Of a DNA stretch of 24,389 nucleotides, positions 10,285-19,440 are shown one piece after another. The notes beneath the pieces were generated by a model. That model worked only from the letters and a program-made list of their open reading frames with translations. It did no database searches and was not told where the DNA came from. The DNA is taken from the NCBI GenBank assembly GCA_004151065.3, contig NWUY0300000369.1, positions 116,646 through 141,034 on the forward strand, written 5' to 3'. Position numbers and translations under genes: made by a program. Numbering within the stretch: position 1 is the stretch's first letter; each line of letters opens with the position of its first letter. The stretch is from Larix sibirica (lineage: Eukaryota; Streptophyta; Pinopsida; Pinales; Pinaceae).

Positions 10285-10755
10285 AAATTCTCTTCTTTTG
10301 AAAGTTCTAGAAATTGTATTTTAAACAAGCAAGAAAGTAATCGGAATAGGCTACTAGGTTTTCTTTTAGCGAGAAAACCACTTAATAGTCTAAGCTAGGA
10401 TTTTGGAGATAGGAAATGAGATTTAACTTCTCCAAAATCACATAAAATTGGGAAACTAGGAATCCACTAAAGAGTGTTAAAACCATTAGTAACACAAAGT
10501 ATGTGTCGAGAAAGTCCCACTAACATCAGCGTCAAGCGGTAGGTAAACCTCTATCAAGTAGACAGAATACCCCTGTTGCTTGACCGAGGGGGGTTATGCC
10601 TGTCTGATAAACTGATCAAGTGTGGCAATTCCTTAGGGTGACACCACTACTCCTTAACAGTTTCGGGTCTAGGACTTGTTATACAAGGCCTATGTTCCCT
10701 GCACATTCGTAGAAGCTCCATCCAATGACCGTTCTACCCAACTACCTAGCGTGAA

Positions 10756-10800
10756 GTGGTGACTATAGTTGTTGTTCCTAGGTACCTCCTAGGTCACTAC
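10756..10800 (+). promoter_or_regulatory. Potential RNA hairpin in the leader
   Basis: An outer stem pairs GTGGTGAC (10756-10763) with GTCACTAC (10793-10800), eight pairs including one G-U. Inside it CCTAGG (10777-10782) can pair with CCTAGG (10788-10793) across a five-base loop. Each CCTAGG is itself palindromic, which would also allow pairing between two RNA molecules. This fits a dimerisation-type element but is unproven. Confidence 0.35.
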
Positions 10801-11139
10801 AAGGGAATATCTTGCATCACCTAAGGTAGACGTAGACTCTACCTCCCAACTCCTTATGAAGGGTATTTTCCAAAGGCAAGTACTTTCACCCTTGGTGATT
10901 GGTTCCGGGGTGTAGGATAATTGTCTCTCAATATTCACTGGTTGGACTTGGGCCTAATCATCCCAGGATGACCTTTGGAAGACCCCACATCTGGATATTC
11001 ACTGAATAGTACTTGCATCCAAGTGATTTTCATTGCAAGAGTTTTTCGCTTGTTGTAATCTTTATAGGGACTTTCTAGTGAGTGATGTTTATTGTTTTAT
11101 CATTTTATATTTCCTCCTTTGAGTCTTTTGTGAGACACC

Positions 11140-13330
11140 ATGGCCAGTCAACCTCTACGAAAGTCCCAAAGAATTCAAGGACACTCTCCTAAATAGAGAG
11201 AAATCCTTGCACTTAGGCGAAGACTGTATTATAACAATCCACCCCCTTAGAGGGCAGAGGAAGAAAACTAGGAACAGAACATTGAACAACCAATTGAAGA
11301 AAACACCTCTAGTTCTGTAGAATCCAAGTCCTCATCAGAGGAAAGACACTTTAGTGACGCTGAGGGTTAGTTGAATAAATCTCCCCCAGTGTTTTCTTCT
11401 CAACTTGAGGAGAACATAGATTTTCCTTCCATTGAGTATCTCACAGATCCCTAGAGACTTTTGAACCCTCTACAAGATCCTAATATTAGCCAAGGAATTG
11501 AGTTTCACATTCCTGGGTCGAGTGATCCTTCATTCTAGTGGACCTTTATGGAAAACACTGGCGAAGTGTTTGGTACTAGGGAAGTAACTCCCCTGGTTAA
11601 TACTACACCTATAGGAGGAGTTGGTGCAAATGCATCATCTGTTGTAGGTTATGGATGGACTCCATCATCATCAATGATTTTAACAAGAGGACCTTCATAT
11701 GGTATTCAAAGCAAAAATCCCTTTTCATTTGGGATGACTTTCCCAGGATTCTAGTCAATAGCTACTTCTCCTCCTCCTTCATCCACTTATACTACTGCTT
11801 TGGGCAGTGGTCCATCGATACTTTTTAGTGGACATATGTCCATGCCAAACCCTACTCCTATTTTGGGAGTTGTTTTTCTCTCCACCATGCCTCAGATAAG
11901 TCTTCCTTTCCAGTCAATGGGAGGCATGGGTGCTAGTAACTCCTTTTCATTGAATATTCCATATGGTAATCTGTTTGGGCTAGGGGGCACCAGTGCTGGA
12001 TTTCCTTGGGGTAAGAATGCTCCATTTGGGAATATCCCTTTTTCTAGGGTAGGAGGAACAAACATGGTTAACCCAACCATAGTCAATTCTCTATTGGGTA
12101 GCCAACTTATGGGGGGTATGGGGGGCACTTCAAGGGGATTTGCTCAACCCTTTTCACTACCTCTATTTGGCTATAATTTTGGACAATATAATCCACTTTT
12201 TTCCAATGTCAACACAAATCAGTGGGCGGCTAATGCTCCCAGAACTTGGAACACCATGGCTCAAACAAAGTTTCCTTTCTTGGCCACTTTGAATTTTCCC
12301 GATCTAACCAAGTTAACCAATGATTCGGTTCTTTATGACCCTAGTTGGACACATATACCTACTAAATTACCTTCATATATCCTAAGTTTTAAAGGAAACC
12401 TAAGGAATATCTAGCAAACCGTGTGATCTTTCCTCTCTAGTATTCGTCAACCTCTCTGATGGGTGATTCCATTAGAATATGGCTCTTACAAAGGACTTTA
12501 ACAAGGATGGAATCAAAATGGTACATTGAGCTGCCAAGTACCTCTTTCTAGAACTTTAATGATGTTGCAATGAAATTTTAAAATCACTTTCAACTTCCAG
12601 TTCATTATGAAAATGGTACTAAATTGTTGACTTTGTTTTGTCATGACAAGTCCACCCATATATTCGACCACATTCATGAATGGTAGAGAATATGTAGTTT
12701 GATTAAATCTGAGATTCCTGGTGAATTTATACCCAATTGGTTCATTAATTATTTGCAACCCTATATTGCGAAAGATGTGGCTCTCTCAGGGGTACAAAAT
12801 GAAGAGCGGGCCATCATAAAATCCCAACGAATGGACTTAGTTTGCTCTCAGTCCATGATGATTTATGAAATTATACCTAATGATCCTGAAGCATAGGCTG
12901 ATCCGGCAAAACCAGTTCCTAGACCACATGCCATTGGTGTGATCGGTTCAACAGTTAGTGCTGCAGCTACCTAGGGTATGCACCTTATAGGTTAAAATTC
13001 ACCAGAAGTTGCCTCGAACAACACGCGAAACCAAAATCCAAAACCCTCCCTTATATATTCTGACAGTTTAGACAATTGGTTCAAAGGAAAACTAGCATTC
13101 CGGAGGAAAAAAGAATAAGAACACGAAAACTGGGAATAAGGGTAATAACAATGCGAATAACAACAATAACAACCAAAATAACAATGTTGGTGGGGTAAAA
13201 AAGAAGAAGGGTAAAACGAAAGTTCCCTGCTTTTTACGCAAGGAATATCACTTAACTTACAAGTGCCCTAAGATGGAAATGGATCAGAAACTATTGGTGC
13301 AACACGAAGGTTCCAACCAACTTGTTGTCT
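11140..13330 (+). pseudogene. gag: Gag polyprotein, copy 1
   Basis: The start is the ATG at 11140 in an excellent context (ACCATGG). The frame runs without indel to 12414 (425 codons) but contains eight TAG stops and no TAA or TGA. The N-terminal third is acidic and Ser-rich. Residues about 137-400 are Gly/Phe/Pro/Asn-rich low complexity with FG and LFG pieces. After a frameshift near 12,400, the capsid-like retrotransposon Gag part follows (W-L-L-Q-R-T-L, K-W-Y-I-E-L-P, F-N-D-V-A-M-K-F, then 12699-12896 with I-A-K-D-V-A-L-S-G). Next come an Asn/Lys-rich stretch and a zinc knuckle near 13,230-13,270 (C-F-L-R-K-E-Y-H-L-T-Y-K-C) whose second Cys is Arg. Gag forms the particle and binds RNA. Confidence 0.85.
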
Positions 13331-13549
13331 TAAATAAACCATTTTCGTAGTTGAAGCAACAAATGATTGATACGGCCCAATCTAACCCTAGATCCTCGTA
13401 AGGGGGAAATCAGGGCACCTCCTCTCAAGGGGTCAATATAGGCCAAAGTCAAGTATTCATGTGTGAACTGGACATTAGACTCCATACCAGAAGTAAATAT
13501 TATGATACATCTATGTTTTGATCTAAAGGTAAGGAAACCTCCAATTCTG

Positions 13550-14133
13550 AGCTAAAATGTTCGTTACACATAGAAAATCGAACCAATGACACTTTTCCTA
13601 GTATACTCAAAGGTGTTCTAAAGAAGGCCACGTACAACCCTAATGCGTGTGCTGCCCAAAATTATAGCATAGTGGAAGATCTAGAACAAGATCCTTGTGC
13701 AATGTCTACTCTTGAGGTTCTACAGAGTTGTCCAACCCAACGTAGAAACTTGCTCTCGGCTTTAGGAGTGTTTGATCACATGGATCATCGGGATACGGCT
13801 TTCGATTGTGAAAATTAGAAGCCGCATTTACCCCATCACACAGCTTTCCAGATTCAAGTGATTTATGGCAAGTCCACTATACACTGCACGGTTGTTGATG
13901 AGGGTTCCTCCACTTGCGTGATGTCTCTATCATGCTGGAAATCCATAGGATCAGCTGAGGTAGTATCCCCTATCACGATGTTGAAGGATTTAAATGGCCA
14001 CTTGTTCAAACCTCATGGAATAATCCCAACTCTCCTAATAGAGCTGGGGTGGAAAACAGTCAATGTGGAAGTGGAAGTGGTTGACACTCCAATGGATTAT
14101 AACCTGTTATTAGGGAGAATTTGGACCCAATGA
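13550..14133 (+). pseudogene. Aspartic protease region, copy 1
   Basis: After a conserved lead-in (V-L-K-K-A-T-Y-N-P-N, also present in copy 2), the protease core lies at 13858-14133: V-V-D-E-G-S-S-T-C-V-M-S, then H-G-I-I-P-T-L-L, then D-Y-N-L-L-L-G-R-I-W-T. The Asp of the active site is present, but the usual D-[ST]-G is D-E-G. The closing L-L-G-R motif matches the second retropepsin signature. A TAG at 13816-13818 interrupts the frame before the core, and the frame shifts after W-T-Q. It would cleave the Gag-Pol polyprotein. Confidence 0.8.
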
Positions 14134-14960
14134 TGGTTGTATTATCTTCAATCTTCCTTATCATTAAGTTTCCACATAATGGGAAGATTGTGACCATTGA
14201 TTAGTATAATTTTGTACCAATGGCTCCAACCATAAAAATGGTTCCAATATCCTCTTAGTACTCCATTCTGCGAAGGATTGTGAGAATCTTAGCATGGGAA
14301 TGCACCCTACATCGATGGGAACTTTTAACTTACCCCCACTCGACCTACATTCTAATGCAGCTCCGATACACGCAATATCTATTTTTTCCATGACTTTTGT
14401 GTCGAAAGTGTTTCGATTTAAGACCTCATATTTTAATGACCCTTGGAAGTTTCCAATTGCTGACACTGGGTGTAGTTGAACAAACCAGGCCTTGTCTGCG
14501 GCCAAGATAGCTTATCAAGCCACTACTTCAAACCAAGAAAAACACACTAGTATACATTCCATTTTGGAATATAATGTCTAGTAATCTATGCTCATTTGGG
14601 CTATTAGTTCTTTGCCTTGTCACAACCCCTTAGACACAGTTTTTCCTTCTGATGAAGAAGTTCTTGAGGAAATGTCATTAGGGGATAGGACTTGGAAAGA
14701 TATGCACCAATGTGCATCATTCCTTCCAACCAAAAGTGACCTTAGAATTAACATAGATGGATCCATTAAGACAGGTCCTATGGAGTGGCATGGGATCCCT
14801 CTCGCACCTTTACAAGTTTATGTTGAGGGGAACATGGTGAATATTTCTCAAACCATCCCCATTGATATATCCAAGACCCCAAGTATTGTCTAAAATGTCT
14901 TTATCGGTGTTGATTGTTTTCCTAAAGAGATTGAAACATACACAACATTGTTCAAAGAGT
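14134..14960 (+). pseudogene. Protease-to-RT linker, copy 1
   Basis: About 270 codons across several frames separate protease and RT. The best pieces are 14294-14479 (G-T-F-N-L-P-P-L-D-L-H) and 14588-14893 (P-C-H-N-P-L-D, then E-E-M-S-L-G-D-R-T-W-K). I recognise no named domain, yet the same motifs recur in copy 2. The frame is broken by at least two indels and several stops. Confidence 0.6.
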
Positions 14961-15720
14961 ATAGAGATGTCTCCGCCTGGTCTAATGAAGAAATGTCGGG
15001 AATTGACCCATCGATTGTTGAACATGAGATTAAGACATATCCTAATTCCAAACCTGTTCAGTAGAAGCTTAGACAAGTTAACCCACGAAAGGATGCTACT
15101 GTCAAAGCAGAGGTTGAAAATTTGCTCCGTTCAAACTTCATATATCTTGTTCCCTTAATTGAATGGGTATTCAATCTGGTACCCCTTGACAAGAAACAAG
15201 GCAACATTTGAGTTTGTATTGATTTTCGAGACCTTAATTTAGCCTGCCCTAAGGATAAATTTCGTACCCCATTCATTGATCAGATTATTGATGACTGTGC
15301 TGGAAATGAGATATTCTCATTTATGGACGGTTTCTCATGGTATAATCAAATTCATATCCATCTCGAAGACCAACACAAAACTGCTTTTATATGCCCTTAG
15401 GGGACATTCGTGTATAGGAAGATCCCATTTGGATTGAAGAATGTTGGATATACCTTTCAATGATCCATGTATTATGTTTTTCATGATATCAAGAAGATCA
15501 TATAAGCATACTTAGATGATTTGACCGCTAAATCAGGGAAGAGAGTGGACCACCCCAAGCACCTAAGGGCAATCTTTGATAGGTGTTGCTATTATAAGAT
15601 TCAGTTGAATCCTCATAAATGCATATTCTGTGTCTAATCTGGTGAATTACTAGGTTTAATCGTGTTAAAATATGGTATAATTTTAGATCCATTCAAGGTA
15701 GAGGCAATAGTGCAGTTTAC
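14961..15720 (+). pseudogene. Reverse transcriptase, copy 1
   Basis: Reading starts near I-D-P-S-I-V-E-H-E-I-K-T-Y-P, followed by A-E-V-E-N-L-L, then V-C-I-D-F-R-D-L-N-L-A-C-P-K-D, F-M-D-G-F-S (motif A Asp), F-G-L-K-N-V (motif B) and A-Y-L-D-D-L (motif C; Asp codons 15515-15520 intact). It ends with L-N-P-H-K-C and the L-Q-S-L palm-connection signature. In-frame stops include a TAG after P-V-Q, a TGA in place of the Arg before V-C-I-D-F, a TAG after F-I-C-P, a TGA, and a TAA at 15503-15505. The frame itself is nearly free of indels. The sequence is Ty3/gypsy, Tat-like. Confidence 0.9.
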
Positions 15721-16290
15721 TCCCCCACAAAACTTGAATCAACTACAGAGCCTTTAAGGAAAAGCAAACTTCTTGCGTAGATTTGTCGCTAAATATGCTA
15801 AGCTCATTAAGGGTTTCATGCGCTTACTTATGAAAGGGGTCCCATTTATATGGGATGATAATGCTCAAAGGTCATTTGATGCATTAAAAAAGGCCTTAGT
15901 GTCTGCCCCACTGTTGAGTCCCCCAAATTTCAACAAAGACTTCCTTTTATAAATAGCGGCATCTGAATCAACTGTAACTAAGGTCTTGGTGTAGGAAGAT
16001 GATTCCTATCAAGAACATGACATTTATTACTTAAGCAAGAATCTTGTTGGTCCTGAGTTAAGCTACTCGCATGTTGAGAATCGCACTTGCTACTGTTCAT
16101 GCAATTCAACGACTTCAACATCACATTCTTCTTAGGAAAACAACTATCATAGATGATGTCAATCCATTCCAACATATCTTGTCTTGACGAATAATTGGAG
16201 GAAAGTATAATAGGTGGATTGTCATCCTTCAGTAGTTTGATTTAGGATTTGCTTCTACAAAATCAAATAAATATTTAACCTTTGCTCAAT
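15721..16290 (+). pseudogene. Native (gypsy) RNase H region, copy 1
   Basis: Follows the RT without a gap: G-K-A-N-F-L-R-R-F, K-G-V-P-F-I-W-D-D, F-D-A-L-K-K-A-L, then I-A-A-S-E-S-T, where gypsy elements normally have T-D-A-S with the first catalytic Asp. Here it is Ala-Ala-Ser. Next are Y-Y-L-S-K-N-L-V-G-P-E-L and a frameshift near 16,080. Later F-D-L-G-F-A-S-T-K-S-N-K is visible. The missing Asp suggests a structural (connection-like) role rather than catalysis, as known for Tat elements with a second RNase H. Stops: TAA within L-L-*-I-A and TAG before E-D-D. Confidence 0.75.
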
Positions 16291-16785
16291 TGATGTCAGA
16301 GTTTCCCTAAGAGGATGAGGGATCTGTTGAAGATACATATCTAACTGATGATCATATATTCCTCATCAGTTTAGAAGACCCCTGGTATGGAAATATTTTG
16401 ATTTACCTGCAAACCCAGAGGGTCCTATCTCAGTCTACCCATGAGAAAAGACATAAAATATGTCACCAATCAAGACATTATGTCATCATTGGTGATACCT
16501 TATACCGTCGTGGTGTTGATACTGTTCTTAGACGTTATTTAGTTCATGAGGAAACTGAGAAGGTTTTGAATGATTGCATTGTTGGAGCCTCTGGTGGTCA
16601 TTTATCCGAGCTTTCTACATCCCAAAATATTGTGCGTGCAGGATACTTCTGGCCTTCAATATTCAAGGATTGTATTAAAGATGTTAAGAAGTGTCGTCTG
16701 TCTCAAACATTTACGAAAATATGTGCACTCATCTTGCTCCACTTTACCCAATTATCATTGTTGGTCCCTTCACCAAGTGGGGGAT
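16291..16785 (+). pseudogene. Integrase N-terminal part, copy 1, truncated at the N
   Basis: The 146-codon frame 16398-16838 carries I-Y-L-Q-T-Q-R, then the zinc-binding region (H-E-E-T-E, G-G-H-L-S-E-L, G-Y-F-W-P-S-I-F-K-D-C, K-K-C-R-L-S-Q). The last CxxC is CxxS, so zinc binding is damaged. The copy stops just after the P-S-P-S-G-G equivalent of P-F-T-K-W-G, immediately before the first catalytic Asp, at the ambiguous base 16786. The catalytic core is therefore absent from copy 1. Confidence 0.85.
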
Positions 16786-16786
16786 N
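16786..16786. other. Single ambiguous base at the junction between two element copies
   Basis: The only N in the window. To its left the sequence is integrase of copy 1; within about 20-25 bases to its right it aligns to the gag 3' region of a second copy. This is typical of a contig join or collapsed tandem array rather than a natural base. Confidence 0.9.
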
Positions 16787-16806
16787 CCATGGTGGTGAAA
16801 CATGTA

Positions 16807-17060
16807 TATTCTCACTTACACATGGTGTGGCAATTTGAGGTATAACACCAACATCCCAGAGGGAAAAATAACAACAATAAGAAAGATGGGAATAAGGGTA
16901 GTAATAACACGAACAACAAAAACAATAATGCTAGTAGGGATAAGAAAGAGAAAGGAAAAGGAAAAGTTTCCCTGCTTATTGTGCAAGGAAGATCACCTAA
17001 CTTACAAGTGCCCCAAGATGGAAACTTCCCAAAAACTATTAGCTTGACAAGAAGGTTACA
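16807..17060 (+). pseudogene. gag: Gag C-terminal part with zinc knuckle, copy 2
   Basis: Only the end of gag is present. A basic Asn/Lys stretch leads into F-P-C-L-L-C-K-E-D-H-L-T-Y-K-C (about 16,970-17,015). The spacing is C-x2-C-x3-H-x4-C, one residue shorter than the usual C-x2-C-x4-H-x4-C; copy 1 has the same spacing. All four ligands are intact here. It would bind element RNA. The capsid part is missing because the copy begins at the junction. Confidence 0.8.
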
Positions 17061-17199
17061 ATCAACCCACTGTCCTGAAAAACCCATTTCCTTAGCCGCA
17101 ACAATAGAAGATTTCTACATCCCAATCCAACCCTGGGTCCTCACAAGGGGGCAATTAGGGTTCCGCCCGTTAAGGGAGCAATTTCAGTCATAGCAAGGT

Positions 17200-17908
17200 A
17201 TTCATGTGCGAACAATATATTCATATTCATACTATAAATATATTGTATGATACATCTATGTATAGACCTAAGGGTAAAGAAACCACCAAAAATGAAGTAG
17301 TACCTCCATTGCACATAGAGAAACTAGAAAAAGACAATATTCCCATAATACCAAAAGGTGTTCTAAAAAAGGCCACGTACAACCCTAATGCACATGCTGC
17401 CCAAAACTATAACATAGTGGAAGATATGGCACAATATCATTGTGCAATGTCCACTTTAGAGGTCTTGTAGAGCTACCCAACTCAACACAGGAACTTGATT
17501 TCATATTTAGGCGCATTTGATTCCTCAGATAGTCAAATTATGGCTTTTGATTGTGATAATTGGAAGCCTCACTTACCCCATCATGCATATTTTCATATCT
17601 AAGTGTTCTCTGGAAACTCTAATATACATTGCATGATCATCGATGAGGGTGCCTCCACTTGTGTCATGTCACTATCATGCTGGAAGGCCATGGGATCACC
17701 CGAGGTAGTAGATATTGTCACAATGTTAAAGGATTTTGATGGCCACTTATTCAAACCTCATGGAATAATTCCAACTCTCCTAGTAGAGATAGGGGGAAAA
17801 ACAGTTAATGTAGAAGTGAAAGTGATTGACTCTCCACTAGATTATAATATTCTATTAGGGAGAAGTTGGACCCAAGCAATGGTGGATGTATTTTCTTCAA
17901 TCTTCTGA
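17200..17908 (+). pseudogene. Aspartic protease region, copy 2
   Basis: The lead-in at 17204-17470 (V-L-K-K-A-T-Y-N-P-N, then A-A-Q-N-Y-N-I-V-E-D) ends in a TAG. The core at 17603-17908 has I-D-E-G-A-S-T-C-V-M-S, H-G-I-I-P-T-L-L and L-L-G-R-S-W-T-Q. As in copy 1 the active-site triplet is D-E-G. The core is open for 101 codons, then a TGA follows S-S-I-F. A TAA at about 17600-17602 precedes the core. Confidence 0.82.
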
Positions 17909-18720
17909 GTCATTAAGTTTCCACGTAACAGGAATATTGTAACCATTGATCAATTGTCATTTTTTACCAATGGTTCAAACCACTATAATGGTTCTAGCAT
18001 CCCCCTGATTTCCCATTTTGCAAAGGATTGCGAGAATGTCGATGTGGGAATGTACCCTACACTGATGGGGACTTTTAATATCCCCCCACCCGACTTGCAT
18101 GAAAATGCATCCCCAGTACACATAATATCCTCGGTTGTCATGATTTCCATGACTAAGGTCTCTCATTTTAAAATTTCATATTTCAATGACCCTTGGAAAC
18201 TGCCAATTGTAGAAGCTAGGTGTAGTCAGACTAATCAAGCTTTTTCTGCGGTCGAAGTAGCTTACCAATCCATTGTTTCTAATGAAGCATACCATGCTGC
18301 TTTACATTTGGTTTTAGAATCAAATGACCAGTATTATATTCCCATTTGGGCCATCAGTTCTTTTCCATGTCACAACCCCTTAGACATTGTCTTTCCATAT
18401 GATGAAGCAATTCTCGAGGCTATGTCATTAGGGGATAGGCCATGGAAGCACATGCAATAATATGCATCTTTTCTCCCAATGGAAAGTAAATTGAGAATCG
18501 ACATGAAAGGAACCATAAAACTAGGTCTGATGCAATGGTATGGGAGCCCTCTCACAACTTTGCAAGTCTATGCTAAGGGTGATATGGAAAACATTTCTAA
18601 AACCACCCCCATAGAAATTTCCAAGACCCCGGGTGTAGTAGAAAATGTTTTTATTGGTGTTGATTGTTCACTTGAAGAAATTCAAATATACATAGCGCTA
18701 TTCAAAGAGCATAGAAATTC
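17909..18720 (+). pseudogene. Protease-to-RT linker, copy 2
   Basis: The 168-codon frame 17954-18460 and the 83-codon frame 18479-18730 repeat the copy 1 motifs: G-T-F-N-I-P-P-P-D-L-H, Y-F-N-D-P-W-K, P-C-H-N-P-L-D, M-S-L-G-D-R-P-W-K. No named domain is recognised. One TAA (after H-M-Q) separates the two pieces in the same frame. Confidence 0.6.
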
Positions 18721-19440
18721 TTTCACCTGATATTACGAAGAAATGCCAGGAATTGACCTATCTATTGTCAAACATGAGATTAAAACTTATCCTAATGCCA
18801 AACCCGTTTGTAAAAATATTAGACCAATCAAACCTAGGAAGGTTTCTGCTATCAAAGTAGAGGTTATCATGTTCCCTTAACTGAATGGGTATCCAATCTG
18901 GTACCTGTCGATAAAAAATACGACAACATTCGAGTTTGTACTGATTTTCAGGATCTTAACTTAGCTTTCCCTAGAGATAACTTCCCCACCCCATTCATTG
19001 ACCAGATAATCGATGAATGTGTGGGAAATGAGATTTTCTCATTTATGGATGGTTTCTCGAGGTACAATCATATCCAAATTCATCCTGAATATCAACATAA
19101 AAATGATTTTATATGCCCTTGGGGGACATTCACCTACAATAAAATGTCGTTTGGTTTGAAGAATGTCGAAGCTACCTTCCGAAGAGCTATATATTATGAT
19201 TTCATGACATAAAGAAGATATTATAAGCCTACCTTGATTATTTAGCCACTAAATCAAAGAAGAGAGTAGATCATCCTAAACATCTGTGGGCAGTCTTCGA
19301 CAGGTGTCGTTATTACAAGATTCGGCTAAATCCCATAAATGTATCTTTTGTGTTGAATTGGGTTGATTTCTAGGATTTATCATGTCTCAAGAGGGTATAA
19401 TGATAGATCCGTTCAAGGTAGAGGCAATAGTATAGTTTTC
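18721..19440 (+). pseudogene. Reverse transcriptase, copy 2
   Basis: Visible motifs are C-T-D-F-Q-D-L-N, F-M-D-G-F-S-R-Y-N (motif A Asp intact), F-I-C-P-W-G-T-F, F-G-L-K-N-V and Y-L-D-Y-L. In the last, the second catalytic Asp codon has become TAT (19238-19240), so this copy could not polymerise even with an intact frame. Relative to copy 1 about 28 bases are missing near 18,865, causing a frameshift. A TAA at 19223-19225 sits in the same codon as the TAA of copy 1. More indels follow near 19,335. Confidence 0.88.

Larger units (their letters stand above)
8891..11139 (+). other. Long untranslated leader of the Ty3/gypsy element
   Basis: About 2.25 kb lies between the PBS-like site and the gag start. 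It holds no protein I recognise; open frames at 8869-9093, 9874-10086 and 10263-10075 are short, low-complexity and without motifs. The first third is T-rich, 9.8-10.3 kb carries the TGCAT cluster, and 10.5-11.0 kb is clearly richer in G+C with palindromic pieces, as expected of a structured packaging or dimerisation region. Long leaders are usual in Tat-like elements. Confidence 0.5.
13080..16785 (+). repeat. Segmental repeat unit 1 (gag end to early integrase)
   Basis: Aligns with 16807-20495 throughout, with an offset that drifts from about 3,745 bp at 13,626 to about 3,707 bp at 16,764 through small indels. In one 60-base RT stretch (15302 versus 19024) I counted about 10-11 mismatches, so the units are clearly diverged, not recent identical duplicates. 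Confidence 0.85.

Noticed and set aside
11892-12128. 78-codon minus-strand frame
   Set aside because: Lies antisense within gag; its Pro-rich composition mirrors the Gly-rich sense sequence.
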